NCBI GenBank assembly: GCA_964035015.1
Contig: OZ036003.1
Coordinates: forward strand, 4,927,754 to 4,991,753
Direction of reading: 5' to 3'
DNA length: 64,000 bases
Source of the DNA: Corallium rubrum
Lineage: Eukaryota > Cnidaria > Anthozoa > Scleralcyonacea > Coralliidae
Shown here: piece after piece, positions 55,331 to 64,000 of the stretch
Layout: each line of letters begins with the position of its first letter
Numbering within the stretch: position 1 is the first letter of the stretch
Program-made: the position numbers and the translations under genes
The notes under the pieces: generated by a model
Told to the model about the DNA's origin: nothing
Database searches by the model: none
The model's input: the letters and a program-made list of their open reading frames with translations, nothing else

Positions 55331-55529
55331 CTCCGACTGCGGTCGACCGGTATATATATGTAAAACTTCATAACCATACTTTGTTATCATATACCCGGGG
55401 TATGCATAAACAAGCACGGAGACTACATTAGGAGCCAAGGAATGTACCATTTCATATTATTAGTCACTAGCGTCAGAAGAGCGACTAAGATCCAGTCAAT
55501 AACCGCTGGGTAAATCACCTGCACAGCAA

Positions 55530-56135
55530 AAAATGATTTTCTTATTAAGAATTTTTTTCTTATTTTAAGAAAATGTTTCTTAAAACAAGAAAATCATTTT
55601 CTCAGTAAGAAAAAAATTCTTAAAACAAGAAAATCATTTTCTCAGTAAGAAAAAAATTCTTAAAATAAGAAAATCATTTTCTCAGTAAGAAAAACATTCT
55701 TAAAATAAGAAAATCATTTTCTTAGTAAGAAAAAAAAATTCTTAAAATGAGAAAAAAAATTTCTTGTAAGGATCGAGATTTACTATTTTCTTAAAACAAG
55801 AAAATATTTTATAGGAATGAGAAAACCAGTTTCTCAAAATGAGAAATATTTTCTAGCACATGTTGAACATGTTTCATTTTCTCAAAACAAGAAAATATTT
55901 TCTTAAAATGAGAAAAAAAATTTCTTGTAAGGATCGAGATTTACTATTATCTTAAAACAAGAAAATATTTTATAGGAATGAGAAAACCAGTTTCTCGAAA
56001 TGAGAAATATTTTCTAGCACATGTTGAACATTTTTCATTTTCTCAAAACAAGAAAATATTTTCTTAAAATGAGAAAACCAGTTTTTTACAATAACAAATT
56101 TTACAAGAAAACCAGTTTCTCTAAATAAGAATATT
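55530..56135 (+). repeat. AT-rich repeat of AAGAAAATC/GATTTTCTT words
   Basis: First part (to about 55740): four units of about 52 bp with CATTTTCTCAGTAAGAAAAA. Second part: a unit of 162 bp (GGATCGAGATTTACTATT at about 55769 and 55931) with AGAAATATTTTCTAGCACAT. Inverted TTTTCTT and AAGAAAA words give it dense self-complementarity. Confidence 0.85.
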
Positions 56136-56514
56136 TTCTAGCACATGCATGCATGCACATATGTGCCACTAGAATATTCTATAGAATATTCTATTCGATT
56201 TTTTATTCATCTCTAAGTTATAACATTGAGCTTCAAATGCTTTTCCAAGTTTACCATTTGTCATATTTTGTTTATAAGTGTTTCACCAATATTATATTTC
56301 CACCAAGCTTTAACTTCAAAATTCCTGTGCTAACAGATCTTTACTGCAGCATGCTACACACTATTTGATTAGACACAAAACATGCCAAATGACCTAAATA
56401 TACTAGCCCATAAAGTTGAATTAAAAAGTAGAAATATTAATTTGTAAAACTCGGCGAATTTACAAAACGTTTTGTGCTTCCTTAAGACCACGCGAGGCTA
56501 ACGCGGGATTATTA
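56136..56514. other. No gene seen
   Basis: AT-rich; short frames only. The Harbinger left end begins at 56515. Confidence 0.45.
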
Positions 56515-57110
56515 GACAGATTTAGAAAAGACGACGCGACGTCAAAGACGACGTGAGTTGACCGAGGAGGACTGGGTCGACGACGCCGTCGTGTTGTGAG
56601 TGAAATGTGATTTAGAAAAGCAAGACGACGCTGTATTTGTGTTATCGAACTTCGATGCCATTTTGCTAATTGATCAGTGGTTACTAATAATTATTTTTTC
56701 AAACGGATGGACAACTAAAAGTTTCCGAGGCTTAATCCTCGTTGTGGTCGCTCAATGCTTTATAGACAAAGTTCAAACGTGCTGAATAAGAAATATAATG
56801 GTGGTAACTTGATTTGTCATGTGGTGTCATTGCTCGATAAGTGACCATAGTGGAAAGTAGGCCACTTTAGCGGAAGATCTCCTGCGGAAGGCTACTTTGC
56901 AAAATGCTCCAATGCGGTAGAATAGTGCGGTAGGCAGCTTGAAAAATCAGCAATGCGGCAGGATATCGCGGTAGAAAGAGCAATGTGGCAGGATATCGTC
57001 ATTGTGGGAGAAAGCTAGCGGTAGTGGTTAGAAAGCTAGCGATGCCAATGTAAATCTAGAAAACTCACAACTGTGACATTGATATCTCGAGCATAAATTT
57101 TCAATATTTA

Positions 57111-57333
57111 GGGGCCGATTACATGGAGAAATTTCAGCTCGGGCTGAGATTTCAGCCCGGCTACTGAGGTATGGAAAAGAGGAGAATGATTTGAATAAGA
57201 GACACGAAGTGTGGAGGTCAAGCAAGTTGTCACAAACATGCCTTCTTATTCAAATCATTCTCCTCCTTTCCATACCTCAGTAGCCGGGCTGAAATCTCAG
57301 CCCGGGCTGAAATTTCTCCATGTAATCGCCCCC
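57111..57333. mobile_element. Palindromic MITE, 223 bp, GGGGCGATTACATGG family
   Basis: GGGGCCGATTACATGGAGAA and its inverted copy (ending CCATGTAATCGCCCCC) bound arms that share AGCCCGGCTACTGAGGTATG. TA lies on each side. It is closely related to 17827-18105. Confidence 0.87.
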
Positions 57334-57493
57334 TAATTCCGGTCGGTGATCGCTTTGTTTTGCCGGCTTTTCCCCCATTGGTCTTTTCTCCGGTAAATGT
57401 AAAGAACGCTGAACGCTGACTTGGACATTGCTTCATTGTGGAACCGATATCAAACCTGCAGCAATTCAGCAAAGTGAGAGTACCAAAGTCAAA

Positions 57494-57551
57494 ATGTATG
57501 CGGACGTGGACGTTCACGTTGCCGTTGAAGAGTCGTCGCTCACGTTAGGTA
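57494..57551 (+). CDS. Possible captured first coding exon (uncertain)
   Basis: ATG at 57494 opens a 19-codon frame (MYADVDVHVAVEESSLTL and one more residue) that ends at a reasonable donor TTAG|GTAAAGC. It lies inside the hAT-like element in GC-richer sequence than its neighbours, so it could be a host first exon carried by the transposon. The evidence is only the short frame and one splice site; chance is quite possible. Confidence 0.2.
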
Positions 57552-58167
57552 AAGCTAATAACTACTAAGCTGAGCTCAACGGCTCGTAAGACAACATAAT
57601 ACATATTTCCTTGTAGTTGTGGCGAACAGATGAAACGCTAATTGTGGCAGAGAAACTAATTAGGGTGTGGCAGTGGCGTAACTCCTATGGGCTCTACCCG
57701 GTAAGAGCCGGGGGCACCCTGGAATAGTGGGCACCCTGACTGAACTGGCTGCTGGCTCAGCTGAGGCCTTGTCATGATCACACGTATTTCCGTTTCGAAA
57801 AGTTATATTTTTCGAATTAAGATTTTCTGTATCTACTGTATCAGCACAGCTGATACATAAAAGACATAACGTGACTCCAGGAATTGAAGTGAAAAAGGTT
57901 AAAAGGCAAAAGCGAATAGTCCGATACTAGAAAGTAAGGCAAGTACAATGGAATTTATAACATAGCTTTGATATAGCAACAGTTTTGATTGGCTGTCGTG
58001 CGTGCAATTAGACAACGAGTCCGAGTCGTTGTCTATGAGCGAATCGTCAACGAAGGCGAAGCCTGAGTTGACTATTCGCTCATAGACAATGAGGACGAGT
58101 ATACACCCTGTACCTACTCTAAAAAATACAGTTTTTCTAGTGCAAACTGACGAAAATGTTGTGTTAT

Positions 58168-58362
58168 TTAACTAACTACTCGTGAGCGGCAAGTAAAAGC
58201 AGATTTTTTAATAAAATACGGTTTAGTTGTATTTCGTTCCTTACCATTAAAAATCTTCATGCCATATTTTGTGGCGTTTTTAGTTTTCTCAGGGATAGAA
58301 TTTTCTATCAAACTCTCAAAAAATTCCTCCGAAACGTCTCCAAAACGAGAGTTTACTGCCAC
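58168..58362 (-). pseudogene. Fragment like the N-terminal domain of KIAA1958/Crypton-type proteins (left arm)
   Basis: 64 codons start MAVNSRFGDVSEEFFESLIE and continue EKTKNATKYGMKIF. The pattern (RF..VSEEE...L.E....T..ATK.....F) is that of the N-terminal helical domain in cnidarian Crypton-like tyrosine recombinases and the KIAA1958/ZMYM-type proteins (from memory of the pattern). It lacks any recombinase core. Its twin in the other arm differs at about five residues. Confidence 0.45.
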
Positions 58363-58899
58363 ATTTTTTCAGGTTTGTTTTCATTTTTCTCAAACGTTGT
58401 CCATCACGAATAGACAACGGTTGAGTAGCCAATCAGAATGCAGGATTTGTAATAGACGATGGTTGGGTGCACGGCAAAAAAGCGCGGGAAAACATTTCAA
58501 AACAAAACTAAGTTTTAAATTGATATCAAAACTAAGTTATAAATATTATCAAAATACAGAGTCATTTAATTATATTGAGTAATAAAGAACAACGACCCAG
58601 AAGACATAAACTGGGTCTGGGTAACAGAGTTTAAACTGTCCTTTTGGTTGGATTTTAGTGAACAAAAAAGACTTGGCTACGAAAGTAGAAAAACACAACA
58701 ACCAAAACGATTCGCCGGCTTGTGAAAGGATTTAATGCCATGTTATAAAAGAAATGGCTCATGGTTTAGTGTGCTCCATCGAGTTTAGTATACACCCAAC
58801 CATCCTCTATTACAAATCCTGCATTCTGATTGGCTACTCAACCGTTGTCTATTCGTGATGGACAACGTTTGAGAAAAATGAAAACAAACCTGAAAAAAT

Positions 58900-59094
58900 G
58901 TGGCAGTAAACTCTCGTTTTGGAGACGTTTCGGAGGAAATTTTTGAGAGTTTGATAGAAAATTATATCTCTGAGAAAACTAAAAACGCTACAAAATATGG
59001 CATGAAGATTTTTAATGGTAAGGAACGAAATACAATTAAACCGTATTTTATTAATAAATCTGCTTTTACTTGCCGCTCACGAGTGGTTAAATAA
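58900..59094 (+). pseudogene. Fragment like the N-terminal domain of KIAA1958/Crypton-type proteins (right arm)
   Basis: The same peptide as the left-arm copy, with MAVNSRFGDVSEEIFESLIE, ISEKTKNATKYGMKIF and NGKERNTIKPYF, ending at a stop at 59094. Retention of the open frame in both arms, with few replacements, may reflect arm conversion, recent origin, or selection. Confidence 0.45.
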
Positions 59095-59830
59095 CACAAT
59101 ATTTTCGTCAGTTTTCACTAGAAAAACTGTATTCTTTAGAGTAGGTACAGGGTGTATACTAAACAATTAGACAACTCGTCCTCGTCGTCTAATTGTTAAT
59201 ATGGATGCACTTTGGAAATTTGGAGAGCACTCAAAAATCTAGAGTACGCCTCGACCAACTCTTACGATTTTTTCGTGCTCTCCCAATTTCCCGCGTGCAT
59301 CCATAACTCGATGGAGCACGCTAAACCATAGTCTTATTTTATAGTTGTTTTTTTATTTTACTTCAGTTTATGCTTCTGGACACGAGTGCTTTTTAAGAAA
59401 CTCCATTAAAATTGGCCTCTAAAGTCTAAACGACTTCCAAAAGGTTTATATTGTCAGAACTTCATGGGGGCTTCGCCACTGGGGTGTTGCCACTGGACTT
59501 CATAAGGGGGTCTAGGCTTCCCCAGCCTTGGGGGCACCCACTCCAGGTTGGACCAGGGGCACCCTGGCCCAAACTTACGCCACTGGGGTGTGGCTATGCG
59601 GTAGCTCTGACACGACACCCGGAATCCTGCGGGAGATCTCCTGCGGCCAAGGGGACCTACTTTCCACTATGGATAAGTGACTTATTTCTTTCATAATATT
59701 TTTAGTTTGTCACTGTAGTAATGAGATTAAACTATAGTTAAACAAAATAAATTTGTGTCGTTATATTTATTGTGCTATCGTCATGATGTCGTGATGTTTT
59801 TTTACACTGAAGTTTTGTGTAAGCAAAATC

Positions 59831-60907
59831 ATGGCGGTCGGTGGTCTTCAAGCTGTCCGGGATGCTTTGATCTTTGCATATGCTGAAAATGTGATCGACA
59901 ACGAAGAATTTGCCTTACTCTACGATTACAATTGGTCCAAGCCGCTTTTTCCACATTGGAAATTTAAGGAGTTTGATTTGGAAACTTGGGACGACGTGGA
60001 GTGTCAAACAGAGTTACGGTTTGAGAAAAATGATTTGCCATCCCTTATGAGATGTCTACAAATCCCCGAGCAAGTCGTCTGCCAGCAAGGTACAGTCTGC
60101 AATGGAATGGAGGCTTTATGCATTGTCTTGAGAAGGTTGGCCTACCCTTGTAGGTACACAGATATGGCACATCGGTTCGGGCGAAGTCCATCTGAGTTGT
60201 GTCTCATTTTCAACAAAGTGATGGACATTATCTACGAGACTCACCACCATCGTCTTGAAAGTTGGGATCAGCCTTTTCTTTCTCCAGACCAACTGCACAA
60301 CTATGCCCTAGCAGTACATCAACGTGGTGCCCCTCTGCAAAATTGTTTTGGGTTTGTGGATGGCACTGTGCGAAGGATAGCTCGACCAAAGTACAACCAG
60401 CGAGTCATGTATAATGGCCATAAGCGAGTACATGCCATTAAATTTCAGAGCATTGTTTTGCCGAACGGCCTTATCGCTAACCTGTCTGGTCCGTATGAAG
60501 GGAAACGACATGACAGTACCATGTTGTATGAGTCTGCTGTGCTGCCCAATTTAAGACGTGTTGCTTTCTACAACAACGAGCCACTCTGCATTTATGGTGA
60601 CCCAGCGTATCCCTTGGGAGTTCACCTTCAAGGGCCCTTTAAGGACAGACAACTCACCCCACAAATGCAAGCCTACAACACAGGGATGAGTGAGGTCAGA
60701 GTGGCAGTCGAGTGGATGTTTGGAAACATCACTAAATTTTTTAGTTTTGTTGATTTTAAGAGGCAAATGAAGGTAAATCTGAGTGCAGTTGGTAAAATGT
60801 ATTTTATTTGTGCCTTACTTGAGAATGCTCATACCTGTTTTTATGGCAACATTGTTTCAACTTTTTTTGGCCTTCAACCACCTTCTTTGGTTGACTATTT
60901 TTGGTAA
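59831..60907 (+). CDS. Harbinger DDE transposase (HARBI1-like), 358 aa
   Basis: The complete frame has the DDE_Tnp_4 fold signatures. A helical DNA-binding region spans about residues 88-135. Catalytic D177 lies in FGFVDGTVRRIARP, D257 in YGDPAYPL and E294 in VEWMFGNI. NGHKRVHAIKFQSI and GKRHDSTM between the first two are typical. Length matches the family (350-400 aa). It would cut and join the 43-bp ends, normally with a Myb-like partner for nuclear entry and end binding, here encoded convergently at 61220-62348. The first ATG is at 59831, preceded by AGCAAAATC; no better start lies upstream because the hAT-like insertion ends at 59672. There is no internal stop, so the protein may still be made, but the insertion separates it from its original 5' region. 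The C-terminus ends VDYFW. Confidence 0.92.
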   Translation: MAVGGLQAVRDALIFAYAENVIDNEEFALLYDYNWSKPLFPHWKFKEFDLETWDDVECQTELRFEKNDLPSLMRCLQIPEQVVCQQGTVCNGMEALCIVLRRLAYPCRYTDMAHRFGRSPSELCLIFNKVMDIIYETHHHRLESWDQPFLSPDQLHNYALAVHQRGAPLQNCFGFVDGTVRRIARPKYNQRVMYNGHKRVHAIKFQSIVLPNGLIANLSGPYEGKRHDSTMLYESAVLPNLRRVAFYNNEPLCIYGDPAYPLGVHLQGPFKDRQLTPQMQAYNTGMSEVRVAVEWMFGNITKFFSFVDFKRQMKVNLSAVGKMYFICALLENAHTCFYGNIVSTFFGLQPPSLVDYFW

Positions 60908-61219
60908 CAATTATTTTGCAATTCCACTGTAATTATACCAATCTTCAAATATTATATGTACTGTATTTTAAAATCAGATTATACAAGTTAAGATCTAACA
61001 TTGTCTAAAACATTTCATGTATTTTCTTATTAAAATAACTCATATTCAAATAAAAATTAACTCATGAACTTTTTATATACATTTTAATTGCATGACATTG
61101 TGAAATAAATAAAAACTGTGCAGTAAATCAATTTGAGCTCAATAATATATGATGACAACTCATTTGTAACTTAATTAGAAAATTTACAAAAATATAAAAA
61201 AATAGAAATTGTTATTAAT
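60908..61219. other. Intergenic gap between convergent Harbinger genes
   Basis: AT-rich DNA of 312 bases with AATAAA-like words in both directions (for example AAATAAATAAAAAC near 61103), presumably shared 3' UTR and polyadenylation region. No coding sequence. Confidence 0.6.
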
Positions 61220-62348
61220 TTATTTGTTATTGTTTTTAAAAAGGTTTGCGAACAGTTGTGTTTGTTGTTGTTGTTGTTGCATGACGGCTAACATTTGCTG
61301 TTGCAGCATTGCAAACTGTTGACTTTGTTGCTGTTGTTGTTGCTGTTGTTGTTTCATGTATTGTTGAAGCTGTGTATTGTTGTGTGCTTGTGATGCCTGC
61401 ATCTGTTGTATAAACATTGTTCGCTCTTCTTTTTGGCTTTCCCGCTCTTCTCTTTTTTCCTTTAATTCCTCTTCTCTTCTCTCCTTCTCCATTACTGTCT
61501 TTTCCCTTAACCACTCAAATGTATCCCCTGACTTCCTCCTCTTCCGTTCCTGTTTTCCATTTTCTTCTCCTTCCCTCTTTTTTGTTTCTCCAAATCTTTC
61601 CATGGCCCTCTTCCTCATTTCTACTGCTTGAACTTTTTCCTTTTCAACACTTTGCTTTTTTATCTCATTTTCTTCTCCAATTCTTTTTTCAGTTTCCTCA
61701 CTCATCTCAATCAACTCCTCCAACAACCCGTCTACTTCTGTAAGTTCCTCACCACCTATCCCAGTTGCTTTCTCTTCATTGGCCATTTTGAATTTATATT
61801 TTCTTGCCAGCATCCCAAAATGGTCCCTAACTGCCCGGGCTGTTACTTCGATATTCGGGAAGCTGGGTTTTAATCTGTTAGCCACTGCAAGCCAGCCTGC
61901 TCCCCTTTCCCGAGACTTTAATTTCTGCTGCAGGACCCCCTCTGCAGCTACCTCCTTCAACATAAGGAGGTCTTTCTGCTCGGTCCAGACAATAGGTGAT
62001 CTAAAAATATATAAAAATAATATAGTAACTTAATAAATACATATTGACTATTTAAAATATTGCTTTTATTTTTTTGTTTGACACATAATAGATGTGAGCA
62101 TTGAGCCACAGAGATATACACACCTAGTTAAGAGAAATGTTTTGTTGATACTAGTTTTTTCCATGTATTTGAAGCATAGATAAAACTACTATAAATATTA
62201 GACACGACACACCAGGATATATAAATAGACTTGAAAGTAATTTATTCAATTCAATGCAATTCATTAGGCAACAGGAATTAAATTAAGACTGTTTAATTGT
62301 TTAGTTCGCTTACTTTTTTTTCGAGCTGCTTTCCCCTTCTTCCTCCAT
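61220..62348 (-). CDS. Harbinger Myb/SANT-like protein, two exons, about 271 aa
   Basis: The proposed exon 1 is 62348-62314 (MEEEGESSSKK, ending at donor GTAAGCG) and exon 2 is 62000-61220, entered through TTTTTATATATTTTTAG. The 35 and 781 bases join in frame (816 in total). The junction restores a trihelix/Myb-SANT domain: IVWTEQKDLLMLKEV, GAGWLAVANRLKPSF and ARAVRDHFGMLARKYKFK carry the spaced W, W, F and aromatic positions. The rest is a charged coiled-coil region (about residues 100-200, RR/EE/KK rich) and a glutamine-rich tail. Such proteins help Harbinger transposases reach the nucleus and bind the ends. It converges with the transposase, 312 bases apart. The exon 1 call rests on splice sites and frame alone. 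Confidence 0.78.
62001..62313 (-). other. Intron of the Harbinger Myb-like gene (inferred)
   Basis: 313 bases, AT-rich, with GTAAGC at the 5' side (62313 downwards) and a T-rich tract plus AG at 62001-62002. It is inferred from frame continuity of the SANT domain. An acceptor elsewhere cannot be excluded. Confidence 0.6.
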
Positions 62349-62472
62349 TTTTGCTGTCTGTTTTTAAAAAGTTAAAGCTACATGAAAAATCAAACCCAAT
62401 TACAAGATGAGAAATGCAATGTTTACGTAAATAGGTAAAAGCTTCTAGGACAGCGTCGGCCACGGTTGAAAT

Positions 62473-62665
62473 CCAAATATTACCAGGGTTAAGTCACGTT
62501 GGCCTGAAAAAAAGAGAAAAATCTTCTCGACGTTTCGAGCGAAGGCCCTTCGTCAGGAGAAATTAGTGCTGACTAATTTCTCCTGACGAAGGGCCTTCGC
62601 TCGAAACGTCGAGAAGATTTTTCTCTTTTTTCAGGCCAACGTGACTTAACCCTGGTAATATTTGG
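62473..62665. repeat. Near-perfect palindrome with two hammerhead-like modules
   Basis: The arms 62473-62567 and 62572-62665 (start CCAAATATTACCAGGGTTAA) are separated by GCTG. On the plus strand: TTCTC (62578), CTGACGA (62583-62589), AGGGCCTTCGCTC, GAAACGTC, GAGAA (62611-62615). The mirror copy is at 62524-62561. Stem I can pair TTCTC with GAGAA, stem II GGGC with GCTC, and cleavage would follow the GUC. It lies 125 bases upstream of the Myb-like ATG. Confidence 0.82.
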
Positions 62666-63215
62666 TTTACGTAAATACTTGGATGGTTAAGCTTAAAGTT
62701 AACAAAATATTGAAAATAAGCCTATAGGGCGTATATTTTTTTAATTTTATTAAGTGAAACAAGTTTCTAGAAGGGTCAAGGAAACTAGTTTGAACAAAGA
62801 TATGCAATATTGAAATTTATCAAGTTTATTTTGGAAAAAACAACAAATAATTATGTGAAACCTTTACTACGCTAAATCGTCAGGGGCTCACGGCATACTA
62901 CGGCGAAAAATTAATGTAAACATCCAAAGAAAGCATATAGAATTTAATTGCAGTGAATAACCACAATACTATCTGTACTCAGAAGTAATATTTTTAAATG
63001 AACCTACCTTTTTGTTGAAAAAAACCCAAGCGAAACAGTGGCGTCTTTGGGAGGACGTGAAAATACGATTTTCACGTCGTGAAATCAACAAAGACGACGT
63101 CGTAATTCAAACCGGAAGTGAAAATAACTCGGGTCCACGCCATACCGCGCGATCTCACGTCGTCTTTGATGTCGCGTCGTCTTTTCTAAATCTGTCAGTA
63201 TCCCATGATGACGCG

Positions 63216-64000
63216 GCTCTCTCCTCCGCAGAGGCTCGGAGGGGCAGGCGTGCGGGTGAGGGAAGACGCGCGGGGAATGATGGGAAGAGGGAAAGAAAAT
63301 GAGCCTCTGCCAGATAATGATGTCAATATGGCGCCCAAATTCCGTGATGGACTAGGCGCCAGACTCGGGATTTCATTATATAATCAACAAATCTACTACG
63401 CAAAAGTCGGAAATCACTAAACTGTGGACAAAAGACACATTTAAATCGCTGATACTTCTCAACTCGACAATGTTACTGCAACACAAGGACAGGATTTTCC
63501 GGTTTTGAATTTATGCAAATAAAAGTATAAAACAAACGCTACATGAGAAAGTTTATCATTCATCTCAAAGGACGAACTGTTGTAAACATAGATCTTACCA
63601 TTATGTCGTAGAAAGTTAGCACCGAGAATATTTCTAGCGCTGTTCGTCGGCTTTGTTTATCAAGTTAATACTTAATCAGGAGTGGAAAGCTTCCAGGCAG
63701 TTGACAACGTTCGATGAAACGTTTGTCAGTCTGGCAGCGTTTCGAATTTTTCGACCCGTTCGGCAGGTGATTCCATAGAAAAATTCAGAATAACATCCAG
63801 AAGTACATTCTAGCCTTAGATCTTGAAGAAAACAATGTACTTCGTGCAAACTATCGTCGCTGTCTGCCATGACCAGAGAACCGCGGATTTGTCCAGAGAA
63901 CGGCACATTATCCGGCAGAGGCTTCTTTTCTCGTTTTCCGTCTTCCCAGGGTTCACCGCACGCCTCTGACCTTACGCCCACGTTTCTTCCACTAGCGGTT
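63216..64000. repeat. Incomplete inverted repeat at window end; no gene seen
   Basis: About 63225-63325 (GGCAGGCGTGCGGGTGAGGG, GAGCCTCTGCCAGATAATG) is the diverged inverted copy of about 63905-63985 (CATTATCCGGCAGAGGCTTC, GTTCACCGCACGCCTCTGAC). A foldback or TIR element probably ends near or beyond the window edge. The minus frame 63676-63981 lies mostly in its interior, has several C residues and no motif that I know. Confidence 0.5.

Larger units (their letters stand above)
58099..59159. mobile_element. Foldback carrying a coding fragment in each arm
   Basis: The arms are about 370 bp (58099-58472 and 58793-59159), start GTATACACCCTGTACCTACT and share TTCTGATTGGCTACTCAACC. The loop is about 320 bp. 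Each arm encodes the same 64-residue peptide in outward-to-inward mirror orientation. Flanking hairpins (57995-58098, 59166-59198) with CAATTAGACAAC and CGAGTCGTTGTC-like words may be its true ends. Confidence 0.85.
57671..59585. mobile_element. hAT-like element, 1,915 bp, second nesting level
   Basis: The ends CAGTGGCGTAACTCC (57671) and inverted CAGTGGCGTAAGTTTGG (ending 59585) are flanked by a perfect 8-bp duplication GGGTGTGG (57663-57670 and 59586-59593). GGGGGCACCCTGG and CAGGGGCACCCTGG words lie at both ends. The centre is occupied by a foldback (58099-59159). Confidence 0.92.
56845..59672. mobile_element. hAT-like element, 2,828 bp, nested in Harbinger
   Basis: The ends CCATAGTGGAAAGTAGGCC (56845) and inverted CCATAGTGGAAAGTAGGTCC (ending 59672) are flanked by a perfect 8-bp duplication ATAAGTGA (56837-56844 and 59673-59680). 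It contains a palindromic MITE (57111-57333) and a second hAT-like element (57671-59585). Near both ends are AGATCTCCTGCGG words. No transposase. Confidence 0.9.
56515..63196. mobile_element. PIF/Harbinger DNA transposon, 6.7 kb with nested insertions
   Basis: Inverted ends of 43 bp (GACAGATTTAGAAAAGACGA at 56515; matching copy ending 63196) differ at about one base. Between them are a plus-strand DDE transposase and a convergent minus-strand Myb-like gene, the standard Harbinger pair. A 2,828-bp hAT-like element (56845-59672) sits upstream of the transposase start, and a hammerhead-bearing palindrome (62473-62665) sits upstream of the Myb gene. Without these it is about 3.6 kb. A 3-bp target duplication is not evident (TTA on the left, AGT on the right), so the exact ends may be a base or two off. 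Confidence 0.85.

Overview
This window is eukaryotic and almost certainly from an animal, most plausibly an anthozoan cnidarian or another early-branching marine invertebrate. It has no bacterial operon structure. It does have a single-exon rhodopsin-type GPCR, consensus GT-AG splice sites, tRNA- and 5S-derived SINEs, an APE-type LINE, a Penelope-like retroelement with a GIY-YIG endonuclease, a PIF/Harbinger element with transposase and Myb-like protein, and dozens of palindromic MITEs and foldback elements. The organism is an inference from this content; no marker gene fixes the species.

Layout: 1-8.1 kb holds a foldback element, then a 21/26-bp minisatellite split by a 2.4-kb Tc1/mariner-type element (TA duplication) and by a foldback that itself carries a hAT-type MITE (8-bp duplication). 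An array rich in the octamer TGACGTCA follows. 8.5-20 kb is a patchwork of MITEs, tRNA-derived SINEs, a 12-bp minisatellite of about 1.1 kb, a SINE whose 3' tail has grown into a satellite of about 11 units, and one convincing host exon (11389-11601, minus). 20-29 kb holds 5S-derived SINEs, two tandem arrays of tRNA-like SINE units, related G-rich hAT MITEs, a LINE 3' fragment and large foldbacks. 30.8-33.4 kb is a VNTR. 35.5-36.3 kb is GA-rich microsatellite, immediately 3' of the one complete host gene, a GPCR (36410-37612, minus).

40-46 kb is dominated by inverted repeats, including a 139-bp perfect palindrome and a 966-bp palindrome. 46.4-53.7 kb is a Penelope-like element on the minus strand with inverted terminal repeats; it is frameshifted and broken by a hAT MITE and by a frameshifted CR1/L2-like LINE. 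56.5-63.2 kb is a Harbinger element with an intact DDE transposase and a convergent two-exon Myb/SANT-like gene. Its 5' part holds a hAT-like element, which holds another hAT-like element, which holds a foldback whose two arms each carry a copy of a coding fragment.

The elements do not form a pathway. The window reads as a stratified insertion record. Its most interesting threads are repeated hammerhead-ribozyme-like modules in inverted pairs, conversion of SINE parts into satellites, and nesting deep enough to order the insertions.
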